Source: SM1-50 sp964467345
Lineage (GTDB): Archaea; Thermoplasmatota; E2; DHVEG-1
Reading direction: 5' to 3'
Length of the DNA: 52,220 nt
Assembly: GCA_964467345.1 (NCBI GenBank)
Contig: CAYXPY010000013.1
Span: 1 to 52,220, forward strand
A program made the translations under genes and the position numbers. The notes beneath the pieces were generated by a model. It did not search any database, had not been told where the DNA came from, and worked only from the letters and a program-made list of their open reading frames with translations. Positions 15,613 to 24,635 of the stretch are shown piece by piece. Every line of letters begins with the position of its first letter. Positions within the stretch are counted from its first letter, which is position 1.

Positions 15613-16059
15613 TCAGACCTTGCATTGATAGAACAGATAGGGTTCCTTGCTCCATCCGCTTTTCTCATAGACCTGAATAGCAGTCTGATTGTCATGATGC
15701 ACATAGAGGCGCAGAAATGCCACGTTCTGCTCTAACGCTTGTGTTCGAACAAAAGCAAGCAGCCGGGTAAAGACTGTTTTGTGTCGCCAGTTTTTTTGGA
15801 CATACACACTTTGGATCCACCAGATAGATTTATTTCTCCAGTCACTCCATTCGACTGTGATCATGAGCTGCCCTATGATTCGGTTGTTTTCCTCAGCGAC
15901 AATATAGAACCCTTTGTTTTTGTCATCTAGTAAGGCAAGAACTCCCTTACGAACAAGCTCTTTGTCAAGGGTTATGCCTTCTGATTCCATTGCTAAGGAC
16001 AAGTTCTGTAAAACGATGACTTCGGCGTCTTGCTTTGTTGCGGGTCGTATTCTAATCAT
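15613..16059 (-). CDS. GNAT-family N-acetyltransferase
   Basis: This 148-residue protein is a single GNAT domain, which transfers acetyl from acetyl-CoA to an amine. It begins IRIRPATKQDAEVI, has the central beta strand IIGQLMITVEWSDWRN, the motif-A region VYVQKNWRHKTVFTRLL (a divergent acetyl-CoA loop) and ends VYEKSGWSKEPYLFY, the typical last motif. The substrate is unknown. I use the ATG at 16059, probably leaderless: a TATA-like ATATTAAAAC lies about 30 bases upstream and there is no ribosome-binding sequence. The gene is convergent with the pilin-like operon. Confidence 0.82.
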   Translation of the reverse strand: MIRIRPATKQDAEVIVLQNLSLAMESEGITLDKELVRKGVLALLDDKNKGFYIVAEENNRIIGQLMITVEWSDWRNKSIWWIQSVYVQKNWRHKTVFTRLLAFVRTQALEQNVAFLRLYVHHDNQTAIQVYEKSGWSKEPYLFYQCKV

Positions 16060-16115
16060 CAATGATACGAATTAAAGACAGCGTTTTAATATTTCGAAAA
16101 AAAGGCATAAGTAGT

Positions 16116-17519
16116 TTACGATGACGTTTTCCTTAGTGATGAAAAAAGGAAAGATAGGTATGATTTCACAAAGGTCATATCATTGTTCCTCAGGGATTTT
16201 TTCAAAAGATTCACAAAAAATGCTGGTCTGCTATAGAATGAGCGTTGCGCGTGTATACAAAAAGTTATGAGCTCTTCTTTTGAGTACATGCCAAGACCAC
16301 GGGTTTTGTCAGCCACGACGAGGAATTCTTTTTCAGTGATTTTTCCTTCTTGGACCGCTTGATGCCAGAGCTCTGAGCCTACCATGTATCGTAAGGGAAG
16401 AAAAGATACAGAATCTAAGGGAAGGGATTTTGCAAACATCACGGTCTGCTGGAAATTCTTTTTGGTTTCGAAAGGGGCACCAAGGATAAATGACCCCATG
16501 GTGAAAAAACCGTTTTGATTACTCAGATGAACTGCGGTGTGAATGTCTTTGAGAGTTATCTGTTTATTATAATAGTCAAGGACCTCTTGGTTCCCTGACT
16601 CTAAGCCAAATTGAAGATGGGTGACACCTGCCTTTCTCATTTTCTTATACAGATTCTTCTCTGCAAGGTCAACCCTGGTCGCGGTCACGGAAAATGTAAG
16701 CGTAAGCCCCTCACTAATAACCGCGTCAAAAAAATCCGATGCCTGTGTTCTGTTGACCGGGAAACAATCGTCTACGATGGCGACATGACGATATCCTTGT
16801 TCCTGTATCTCTTTTAGCTCAGCGAGGATGTTCTCCGTGGAACGAATCCGGTATTGTTGTTTGCTCAGAGAACTTCGCGAGCAGAATCGACAACGATACG
16901 GGCAGCCTCTGCTGGTGATTATTGAGGTAAACTCACCTGCTTTCAGGGACGGATTATATTCACGACCATACATAATCTGTTTGATAAGCAATCGAGCGGG
17001 AAACGGGATGCTATCGAGATTCTTTATAGGTTCGGGTGTCGGACCAGATTTGATTTCTTGATTTGTTCGAAACAGGATGCCTGGGATTTCTGAAAATTGT
17101 TTTTTCCCTTCAAAGGCTTTTGTTAGTTGCGGGAGGACCGCCTCACCGTCTCCGATGACACAGACTGAGGCACCTGTTTCTTGTAAGGCTTCTTTTGGAA
17201 GGAGCGTGCAATGAGGGCCACCGATGAGCACAGGGACATCGGGACGTGTTCGTTTGACGAGGTCAAGGAGCTGTTTTGCGTGCTGTAACGATGGACTCAG
17301 CAGTGTCATTCCGACCATGTCAGTTGAGTTGAGTGCGTCAATGAATCGTTGTTCGTTGTATGGCTCTGCTGAGAAATCAAGTAAAGTGACGCTCGCACCA
17401 GTATTTTGAAGTACCTTTGCTAAATAGAGAAGACCAAGTGGGGGTACCAATCCATAGAAGACCTTTGATTTTTGAATGAAGAACGGTTCAGGGGGAGGGT
17501 AGATCAATAAAAACCTCAT
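16116..17519 (-). CDS. B12-binding domain radical SAM protein
   Basis: The 467-residue protein has an N-terminal cobalamin-binding-like Rossmann domain (about 1-135; MRFLLIYPPPEPFF, VPPLGLLYLAKVL, GGPHCTLLPKEAL). A radical SAM domain follows with the cluster motif SRGCPYRCRFCSR near residue 210. Such enzymes use a 4Fe-4S cluster and S-adenosylmethionine for methylation or other radical chemistry. The cobalamin-coordinating DxHxxG is not evident, so cobalamin binding is uncertain. Downstream elements (GLESGNQEVLDYYNK, FILGAPFET) are typical of this group. The substrate is unknown. It stands alone with GTGAGATGAC before the ATG. Confidence 0.83.
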   Translation of the reverse strand: MRFLLIYPPPEPFFIQKSKVFYGLVPPLGLLYLAKVLQNTGASVTLLDFSAEPYNEQRFIDALNSTDMVGMTLLSPSLQHAKQLLDLVKRTRPDVPVLIGGPHCTLLPKEALQETGASVCVIGDGEAVLPQLTKAFEGKKQFSEIPGILFRTNQEIKSGPTPEPIKNLDSIPFPARLLIKQIMYGREYNPSLKAGEFTSIITSRGCPYRCRFCSRSSLSKQQYRIRSTENILAELKEIQEQGYRHVAIVDDCFPVNRTQASDFFDAVISEGLTLTFSVTATRVDLAEKNLYKKMRKAGVTHLQFGLESGNQEVLDYYNKQITLKDIHTAVHLSNQNGFFTMGSFILGAPFETKKNFQQTVMFAKSLPLDSVSFLPLRYMVGSELWHQAVQEGKITEKEFLVVADKTRGLGMYSKEELITFCIHAQRSFYSRPAFFVNLLKKSLRNNDMTFVKSYLSFLFSSLRKTSS

Positions 17520-17641
17520 GTCATCTCACTTGTGGGTGCCTAAGGTATCCTCAGGTTTACAATCGGTTCTCTTGAAACACTCTGTTCTTTATTAAAGATA
17601 CTGTATGTTGGATGAAGTATTGTCTTTTTGGGGAAGAGCAC

Positions 17642-19627
17642 TTATGCGAGGAGGAGACGTAGCAGAGGAAAAGCGTGGGGGAATCGTGCGAAAACAGCGT
17701 GCAGCAGATCAAGTAAGGTGACTGAGTAGTGATATGGGGTGGCAAGTGAGACAGGAACGGTGTCATAATCACTGTTGTTGTGGCTATTGGTTACTGTCAC
17801 TTCTCCACTGAACTGAGTACCTCTTTTTAGTGGTGCTCGTACACTGACGTTGATAGTAACAGGACCTTGTTCCGGGGTCAGATTGGTGCCGTTGGATGGG
17901 GTAAACGTCCAGGTTCCCCATTCAGGAAAACTGGTAATTTCCCAGCTGAGGTTGGTGTATGCTGCACCGATGTTTTCCACGGTGAAAGACCCAGTGATTG
18001 TTGAAAAAGGTTTCACATCGACCCAGGTAAGTGACCCATTGCAGAACAATTTTTCATGGGTCTTCATACCGGTATGTAGGGATACTTGCACCGTTGCATA
18101 GTCAGCGGAATCTTCTTTATTTGTAATTGTTATCTGACCAGTGAACAGCTGGTTTTCGACGTTTGGGACAACGACTTGTGCTGTCACGGTTGTTGGTCCG
18201 TCTTCTGGTTTGAGATTGTTTCCATCCATAGGGGTAAATGTCCATTCGCCCCAGGTTGGCCATCCGGTGATCTCCCAGTCCAGATTAGAGCCTGCCTCTC
18301 CGATATTGCGTATGGTAAAACTCCCGGTGACTGTTTCATTTGGCGTGACGTTTGTCCATTCAAGGGACCCGTCACAGGTGAGATCCGGGATTGCGGTGTT
18401 TTTAAGAATGTCAACAATGAGGCCTTCGATCACAGTGAGTTGATAGGGGAGTTCATCCGGGATAAGATACCAGCCATTATACGACCCGCCCCAACCAAAA
18501 TTGATATGGTAATAATCATCAGTGTTATATCCATCGACGACAACATTATGTCCTACGGTCCATTCCTGGTTGACGATCGCGAGATGGGCAGGTAATGCAT
18601 CCTTCATGTTGTCCGATAATCGTTCATAGATGTCAGGATCGTTTTCATCAAGAAGCTCGATGGTTGTACAATTGAACCGTTGATACGCATCGAATGCCTG
18701 GTCGACACCAAAGGTCCCTGAGCCACTGGCAGCGTATACTTGGGTTGCGGCAACCCCGCAGGCAAAGGTGAGAGCTGCTTTGTCATCGTTTGTGAGAGGA
18801 ATCTGGTTCTCATAATGTGACTGCAGTGTGGTGAGATACGTATTTAATTGAGGGAATGAGGGAAAACCAAATTGGATATAGTTATTGTCAATCCAGTAGT
18901 TATTTCCAAGATAACCGTGGTAGTAATCATCGCTATCATTGAAGGTTACGTTCATTGTCGTGTTATGATAGTTGAGTATTTGAGCCATGGCAACGGCGGG
19001 GCATCCTGCGACGCTTCGTGATCCACCATGGGAGATATCCAGGGGACAGAAATTGTTGTAGGGCGGGCTCTGATGCCAATTCTCAAGAAGCCAGCCTCCG
19101 GTCGGGGTTGATCCCTCGGGTGGCCATTGTTCGAATCGTCCGGTGGTTTCAACGATTCCTGATTGATAGGTATCCCACTGTTTGTGGCGTTCTTCTATAA
19201 TGGACTCCGGGATTAATGCGATGGTACGAAGCTGGAGCGTAAGATCAGCAAAGAGGAGGTCAAAGAGCGGATTAACTTCAGCATCATCTTCATAGATATC
19301 TGTAAATGAATAGGCGATGACGGGAGGGAGGTCAAAGGAGCCGCTGACTACGATGTATCCCGTGGGTCGTAGGTTGAAAATATAACATAAAATGCTCTGA
19401 TCGTTGTGAATCTGGAAAGAATCGGTTATGCCATAAGTTGTTTTTCCAAGTTCATCTATTTTTGTCAATGCTACTTTTATCGCGATGTCGATGGTGATGA
19501 CTGAGTCATCGGTGGAAAATGCTTGTATTTCATTGCTGTTCATCGATGGTATTAGACCTGCTGTTACGAATATTCCAATGAGTAAGATAACCCCTGTTTT
19601 TTTCGCTCTTCTTTGTTTTTCTATCAT
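17642..19627 (-). CDS. Secreted C10 (streptopain-like) peptidase with FPxxFPLL tail
   Basis: This protein has 661 residues. A signal peptide is followed by the prodomain (about 40-150) and a streptopain-type cysteine peptidase. The nucleophile Cys is in SVAGCPAVAMAQILNYH (about residue 208). The His is in TVGHNVVVDGY (about 359), followed by YYHINFGWGG as in the family. Two repeats of about 105 residues follow (each with NIG, a Trp-rich core and WTFTP; BACON/Ig-like by appearance). The last 25 residues carry the shared tail with core FPHAFPLLRLLLA, ending without the usual Gly-aromatic. The ATG has AGGGGG upstream. Expected role: extracellular proteolysis. Confidence 0.87.
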   Translation of the reverse strand: MIEKQRRAKKTGVILLIGIFVTAGLIPSMNSNEIQAFSTDDSVITIDIAIKVALTKIDELGKTTYGITDSFQIHNDQSILCYIFNLRPTGYIVVSGSFDLPPVIAYSFTDIYEDDAEVNPLFDLLFADLTLQLRTIALIPESIIEERHKQWDTYQSGIVETTGRFEQWPPEGSTPTGGWLLENWHQSPPYNNFCPLDISHGGSRSVAGCPAVAMAQILNYHNTTMNVTFNDSDDYYHGYLGNNYWIDNNYIQFGFPSFPQLNTYLTTLQSHYENQIPLTNDDKAALTFACGVAATQVYAASGSGTFGVDQAFDAYQRFNCTTIELLDENDPDIYERLSDNMKDALPAHLAIVNQEWTVGHNVVVDGYNTDDYYHINFGWGGSYNGWYLIPDELPYQLTVIEGLIVDILKNTAIPDLTCDGSLEWTNVTPNETVTGSFTIRNIGEAGSNLDWEITGWPTWGEWTFTPMDGNNLKPEDGPTTVTAQVVVPNVENQLFTGQITITNKEDSADYATVQVSLHTGMKTHEKLFCNGSLTWVDVKPFSTITGSFTVENIGAAYTNLSWEITSFPEWGTWTFTPSNGTNLTPEQGPVTINVSVRAPLKRGTQFSGEVTVTNSHNNSDYDTVPVSLATPYHYSVTLLDLLHAVFARFPHAFPLLRLLLA

Positions 19628-19702
19628 TAATATCCCCCTAATGATGAATGTATCTCCGCTAGGGTATATAAATATTGATGAAAATGATATTTCAAAGACT
19701 CT

Positions 19703-22648
19703 TCAGCATAGTCGTTTGATTTCTTCAATGATTTCTGGAAGCTGTGTCATGACCTGCTCATCTGAGAAGTATCGAATGCTCCAGTTTTTTTCTTTGAGTT
19801 GGTTCTCTGTTTTCTGTGTGTTTCTGGTTTTTACTTGAATTGCGTACCGTTTTCCGTTTACAAATAAAGCAAAATCAACACGATGGGGAATTTCAGAGTG
19901 GACAATATAGTTTGGAACAACAGGGATATTTTGTTTTTTCAATTCCTCGAAAAGGATTTTTTTGGCTTGAGTGCACTCATTTTGATGTACAGCGTCTGTC
20001 ATGTCAACATAATTCGAGAGATTTCGTAAGGGACCAGTTGTCTCTCGGCAGACCTCTTGGTCTCCAATGATGATAAACAGACTACGGGCTCTCGTGACAG
20101 CGACATTGAGCAGCTGGTTTGTCGTCTGAATCCAATGAAGTGTCCCTGATTTCGCTCCGTCAGAGATGGCTGGTGAGAAAAGGATGATATCTTTTTCATC
20201 TCCTTGGAATTTATGGGCAGTCCCAATGGTTATGTCATTTTCAAAGAGATCTTTGAATTTCTGTAGTTTTTCCGTGATGATTTCCGTTTGTGCTCTGAAC
20301 AGGGTTACGATGCCGATTGATGCTTTTGTCATCGATGCTAATTCAAGGAGTCGGAGGGTTTCTTCCACAACGCAGTCTGCTTCTTCTTCGTTGTAAGGGC
20401 TTTTTGCACGGATGGTTTTTCCTTTCACCTGATGCCAGAGAATTCTTTTCTTCAATGTTGGATGCTGCAGTAGCCGCGTTTCATCAGTTTGGATGCTGAG
20501 TTTTCTATCATAATAATATTCATTTGAGAAATCAACGATATCATGATGACAGCGGTAATGTTCATTGAGGAGTAGTGGTGATTCGTTGTTTTTCTTTTTA
20601 AGGTTTTCCGCAAGGGCATAGAGGGAATGTTTTGTGTAAGAAAGTTCGGTGAACACTTCCTCCGGGAGTTGATGTGTTGTTGCAAGATGGCGGTCTTGTG
20701 GTTCGGTGAGCAGTGAGATATGCTTCAATTGGTGGGGATCACCGATGATAACAATATGTTTTGCTCGATAGAATAAGGGTAGTGCAGAGATTATGTCACA
20801 TTGGGATGCTTCATCGATAATGAGTACGTCAAAGAGATTGTTCTTCAGAGGAAAGCTTTGTTTTGCTGAAAGATTGGTCACCACCCATACTGGGAGGAAA
20901 CGCAGGATTCTTTGCATCGCCCTCGTCCGTTGTGTGTGCAGTTGTCTGAAGATAGTTTCATCAACGACTCCTTTCTCTAATTGTTCTGATGCAGAGAAAT
21001 AATGTATGACCTGTTGTTTCTCTTGTTCAGAGGTCTCGAAGAAGCTGTTGACCCAATATTCTTTAAACAGCTGTTGCGAGACTGTGATATACTCACTGTG
21101 AAGGTCTCTGAGTTGGTGTGTCAATTCGCTGTACGGGGGATTGGAGAGTAATGATTTTTTTGTCTGCTTGAGGTCTTTTTCGATGAGTTCTTGTTTTTTT
21201 ATGGCAAGGATTCCTTGTAAGACTGTTTCTTTTGTCATTTTTTCGTTACTTAGTGCATGTTGACAGGACTGTCGTAGTGGCTGGGGAAGTGCTTCGTAAT
21301 ATTTTTTGAAGCATTTGTCTTGTTTTCGTACTGTCCGTTCTTTTTGTAATCGAGTGAGAAATTTTTTTTTATGAAACGTGTTTGCCAGGTCTTCTTCTAA
21401 GAGAATCGGATCGATGTTTTCTAACGGGATCTTACGATGTTGACAGAAAAAGTCACTTGGAATTTGATCAGACAATACAGTGTTGTTTTTTTGTAAAGTA
21501 TCGATCCTCTCATTAAGCGTCCTGAGAGTAGCGATTTGATCCTGTGCGTTGTTGATGGCGGTGTGCAAAGAGGATAGGATGTTTTTGTTTTTCTGTTTCA
21601 AGGTGATTTTTTCGATGGGTTGTTTTATGAGTTGTTCTAGTTGTGTTTTTGCGTTTCTCCTATGTGCTTGATGTCCCATTCGTACGAGGAGGTTGTAGGG
21701 AAGAAGCTTTTGGAGTTTGTGGATGACGACGTCGACTGCTTTGTTGTTTTTACTTGCGAAAAGTACGGTTTTTTTGTGGTAGATTGCGTTGGCGATGATG
21801 TTGAGTACGACTTGGGATTTTCCGGTCCCGGGTGGACCTGTGATGACGGTGAGTGGTTTTTGAAGTGAGTGGGAGACTGCGTGTTCTTGGGCGGTATTGA
21901 GGGAAAATATCTCGAGGAGCGGTTGGATGGTTTGTTTTGTTTTTTCTCGGGGGTAGGAGCCGGTGAGGATGAATGAGAGACTAGTGGATGCGAGTTCATC
22001 GATTGGTTTGTTTTTCAGTTGTGCTAGTTCGATGAGAAGGTTATGGGTTATCTCGGCTTGTTCTCCGTAGTAGAGGATTGCTTTGTTGATGAGTGTTGGG
22101 GTGATCGTGCGTTTGAATGGTTTTTCATCGAGATGTAATACACAGTCCGATGCTGAGAAATGAAGTGTGTTACAAAGCGTGTTGAGGGCAACGGGGAATT
22201 CTTCGTTTTCGATTTCTTGTTTGATGTTTTGTATTTCCTCTTTGGAGAAGAGTTGCTGCATCAAGATATAGTGGTTTAATTGGGGTTGGGCTTGGAGGGT
22301 TAGAAGGGTGACCTGTTCGTTGGTTTGTTCGGTTTGTATCTCTGTAAAAAACAAGGGGCTGAGTGTGCCTTGGGGCCCTGTGATGATTGGATAGCCGTAG
22401 AATACTGTTTTGTTTTTCTGCCGAAGCGAAGAGGTCTGGAAAAACCTTTTGATCTCGTCTGAGTTCTTTATCGACGCTTGTGTGTTGTGTGTGTGAAACA
22501 ACATTTCCGTATGAAACGGGGTAGACAAGAACGCTGTACCTTCCGAGGAGACATTGAAGGTGACGGACTGCATTTCTTCTTGAGTTAGGCAGGCGATGTA
22601 GTAGTCAAGAAGATTGCTGAAGGCCTTCCCAGACATTGGCTTCGGCAT
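19703..22648 (-). CDS. Upf1-like superfamily 1 helicase with C-terminal nuclease-like domain
   Basis: The 981-residue protein has a Walker A GPPGTGKSQVV at about residue 270 and Walker B LIIDEASQCD at about 610. Later SF1 motifs follow: GDPHQL (III), TIGTAHKFQGDEKDII (V region) and NVAVTRARS (VI). The last 90 residues contain VDFALFVNGKRYAIQVKTR, the D-x(n)-QxK core of PD-(D/E)xK nucleases. It unwinds nucleic acid and possibly cuts it. Similar helicase-nuclease proteins occur in repair and in defence; no partner gene supports either here. The start is the ATG at 22648 with GGGAGGACA upstream. An in-frame GTG lies before that site. The leader holds a 9-bp hairpin. Confidence 0.83.
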   Translation of the reverse strand: MPKPMSGKAFSNLLDYYIACLTQEEMQSVTFNVSSEGTAFLSTPFHTEMLFHTHNTQASIKNSDEIKRFFQTSSLRQKNKTVFYGYPIITGPQGTLSPLFFTEIQTEQTNEQVTLLTLQAQPQLNHYILMQQLFSKEEIQNIKQEIENEEFPVALNTLCNTLHFSASDCVLHLDEKPFKRTITPTLINKAILYYGEQAEITHNLLIELAQLKNKPIDELASTSLSFILTGSYPREKTKQTIQPLLEIFSLNTAQEHAVSHSLQKPLTVITGPPGTGKSQVVLNIIANAIYHKKTVLFASKNNKAVDVVIHKLQKLLPYNLLVRMGHQAHRRNAKTQLEQLIKQPIEKITLKQKNKNILSSLHTAINNAQDQIATLRTLNERIDTLQKNNTVLSDQIPSDFFCQHRKIPLENIDPILLEEDLANTFHKKKFLTRLQKERTVRKQDKCFKKYYEALPQPLRQSCQHALSNEKMTKETVLQGILAIKKQELIEKDLKQTKKSLLSNPPYSELTHQLRDLHSEYITVSQQLFKEYWVNSFFETSEQEKQQVIHYFSASEQLEKGVVDETIFRQLHTQRTRAMQRILRFLPVWVVTNLSAKQSFPLKNNLFDVLIIDEASQCDIISALPLFYRAKHIVIIGDPHQLKHISLLTEPQDRHLATTHQLPEEVFTELSYTKHSLYALAENLKKKNNESPLLLNEHYRCHHDIVDFSNEYYYDRKLSIQTDETRLLQHPTLKKRILWHQVKGKTIRAKSPYNEEEADCVVEETLRLLELASMTKASIGIVTLFRAQTEIITEKLQKFKDLFENDITIGTAHKFQGDEKDIILFSPAISDGAKSGTLHWIQTTNQLLNVAVTRARSLFIIIGDQEVCRETTGPLRNLSNYVDMTDAVHQNECTQAKKILFEELKKQNIPVVPNYIVHSEIPHRVDFALFVNGKRYAIQVKTRNTQKTENQLKEKNWSIRYFSDEQVMTQLPEIIEEIKRLC

Positions 22649-22666
22649 TGTCCTCCCAGACACTCT

Positions 22667-22701
22667 TGTTTAATGAAGGCTGTTGCCTCCCCCATTAAAC
22701 A
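22667..22701 (-). promoter_or_regulatory. Hairpin in the 5' leader of the helicase mRNA
   Basis: TGTTTAATG (22667-22675) and CATTAAACA (22693-22701) form a perfect 9-bp stem, with an inner AGGC/GCCT stem. On the minus strand a TATA-like ATTTATATA (22722-22730) would start the transcript almost exactly at the base of this hairpin, which ends 18 bases before the ATG and leaves the GGGAGG site free. Confidence 0.45.
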
Positions 22702-22773
22702 GTTCAGTAAACATGTATCCCTATATAAATCTATTTTTTTTATTATATTATCTATATATTAAGTTTGCTTTTT

Positions 22774-24585
22774 TTATATTTCTTTGAGCAAGCCACCTTT
22801 GATCGCCCAGTCGTAGAGATTTTTGTTATGGTCACCGATGTAGATCTCGTCACCGATGACGTGTTTCTTCTTGATAGTCCAGATGGTGAACCCTTTCATG
22901 ACACGGTATTTGGTTAGTCCTGATGCTGAGAGGTAGGCGAGGTCCCTGTTCGTATAATCAGTAAGTTCTTTCTGTCGTTGTCGTCTAAACTGGGTGTAAT
23001 TCCCGGTATAGGTTCTCAAGTCTGCATCAGTCATGAAAAAAATGGTATCGGTCACCATGTCGAGGAACTTGCGGTCATGAGAGACGACAATGACCGTGCC
23101 TGTGTAGGTGTTCAGTGCGGTTTCTATCGCGTCTTTGGATTGGATGTCCATATGGTTCGTCGGCTCGTCAAGAAGAAGAAGATTATACGGTTCCATGATG
23201 AGACGAAGGAACGCAAGCCTGGCTCGTTCGCCTCCCGACAGTGAGCCAACGCTGTTTTCTATGATCGTGCCTTTGAAGTTGAACTGGCCAAGCAGTGCTT
23301 TTGCGTCCTCCTCGCTGAGGTCCTTATGGTCGCGGAGGATCTCCTCAAGGAGAGTGTGGTTGAGGTCTAAGGAAAGATGCCCCTGGTCGAAATACCCTGC
23401 CTTGACCCCCTGGCTTATCGAAAGAGTTCCTTGTGTCGGTGGTTCTTCTCGTGTCAGCATTTTAAGGAACGTTGTCTTGCCGCAGCCGTTCGGACCAATA
23501 AGACCGATTTTCTGTCCAGCAAGGATTTCGAAGCTGATGTTTGAAAGAAGATGTTTGTCTCCAAATTGTTTTGATAGTCCACTTGCATCTGCGATGTTTT
23601 TCCCGGATTTGAACACGGTTCTGAAATGGAATCTGAGAAGATAGTTTTTCAGCACAGGGTTTTCGACCCGTTTGAGTTTCTCAAGTTGCTTTAACCGACT
23701 GTTTATCTGAATGTTGTAGCGGTTTCTTCGGGTGATCTGCTTGATGGCAGCAAGCTGCCGTTTCATCTCGATGGATGCTTTCTGGTATTCCTGTTTTTTT
23801 ATATGTTCCCGTATCTTTTTTTGTTCTTCGTACTCGTCATAACTCCCGTCGAAGCATTCGATGGATGATCCTTGGAACTCAAAAATCCTATCGATCAGAT
23901 CACCAAGTAAATACCGATCATGAGAAATGATGATGACTGCGCCGGGCAGGTCAGCAAGTTGTTGCTCTAACCATTCAATGGTCTCGATATCAAGGTGGTT
24001 GGTGGGCTCATCAAGCATCAAGAGATCACAGTTCTGTGGTTGGGTGAGTGCTGCGGCAAGTGCGATTTTTTGTCGTTCCCCGCCAGACAGTGGTTGAATG
24101 AGGGTGTCAGCAGTAAGTTGCGGTAGTCTAAGGTCTTTTAGGATGTCCCGGGCTGCTTCAAGCTGCGCTGTTCCACTTGTTTTACTGATCTGCATTTGTA
24201 ATGCTTTGATATTGTCAAGAACATCGTTATGGCGTGTCGTTTCATAGATATGCGGGTCCTCGAGCTGTTTCTCAAGGGCTTGTATTCTTCGCTGAAGTTC
24301 TTCGGTCTGGGTGGCCCGCGTGAAGAAATCACCGATTGTTCGATCTGACCGATGTATCGGTTCTTGTTCAAGGCAGCGGAGGCGTAGTCCTTCTTTTTTT
24401 TCAATATCCCCCTGACTTGGTCGTTCGTTTCCTAAAAGAATATTAAAAAGTGTTGTTTTCCCGCATCCGTTTGGTCCTACTAAACCGATGCAATCGTCTT
24501 TGTAGATGTCGAAGCATGCGTTGTCGAAGAGCTGCTTTGTTGCGATGGTTTTGCTGAGGTTTGACACGTGTAGTATGGATTCCAT
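22774..24585 (-). CDS. ABC-F family ATPase
   Basis: This protein of 603 residues contains two complete ABC ATPase domains and no membrane segment. Each has Walker A GPNGCGKTT (about residues 37 and 355), a signature LSGGER (about 168 and 445) and Walker B with LLMLDEPTNHLD or LLLLDEPTNHMD. The linker between them is charged and helical. This is the ABC-F layout: soluble ribosome-associated proteins acting in translation or antibiotic protection. The C-terminal extension (about 545-603) has an IWTIKKKHVIGDEIYIGDH stretch, an unusual beta-rich tail I do not recognise. The ATG has no strong ribosome-binding site. It precedes the helicase gene, in the same direction, 126 bases away. Confidence 0.87.
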   Translation of the reverse strand: MESILHVSNLSKTIATKQLFDNACFDIYKDDCIGLVGPNGCGKTTLFNILLGNERPSQGDIEKKEGLRLRCLEQEPIHRSDRTIGDFFTRATQTEELQRRIQALEKQLEDPHIYETTRHNDVLDNIKALQMQISKTSGTAQLEAARDILKDLRLPQLTADTLIQPLSGGERQKIALAAALTQPQNCDLLMLDEPTNHLDIETIEWLEQQLADLPGAVIIISHDRYLLGDLIDRIFEFQGSSIECFDGSYDEYEEQKKIREHIKKQEYQKASIEMKRQLAAIKQITRRNRYNIQINSRLKQLEKLKRVENPVLKNYLLRFHFRTVFKSGKNIADASGLSKQFGDKHLLSNISFEILAGQKIGLIGPNGCGKTTFLKMLTREEPPTQGTLSISQGVKAGYFDQGHLSLDLNHTLLEEILRDHKDLSEEDAKALLGQFNFKGTIIENSVGSLSGGERARLAFLRLIMEPYNLLLLDEPTNHMDIQSKDAIETALNTYTGTVIVVSHDRKFLDMVTDTIFFMTDADLRTYTGNYTQFRRQRQKELTDYTNRDLAYLSASGLTKYRVMKGFTIWTIKKKHVIGDEIYIGDHNKNLYDWAIKGGLLKEI

Positions 24586-24635
24586 GGTCGGGAGGGTAAT
24601 AGGCTAGGATGGTATATGGTTTTAGGTGAGGTTTC

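Noticed and set aside
19126..19140. T-loop-like word GTTCGAATC suggesting a tRNA
   Set aside because: It lies inside the C10 peptidase gene and no acceptor or anticodon stems surround it. I found no tRNA elsewhere.
21637..21999. Long open frame overlapping the helicase gene on the same strand
   Set aside because: The Ser/Pro/Lys-rich low-complexity translation is a shadow of the helicase frame, which carries clear motifs.
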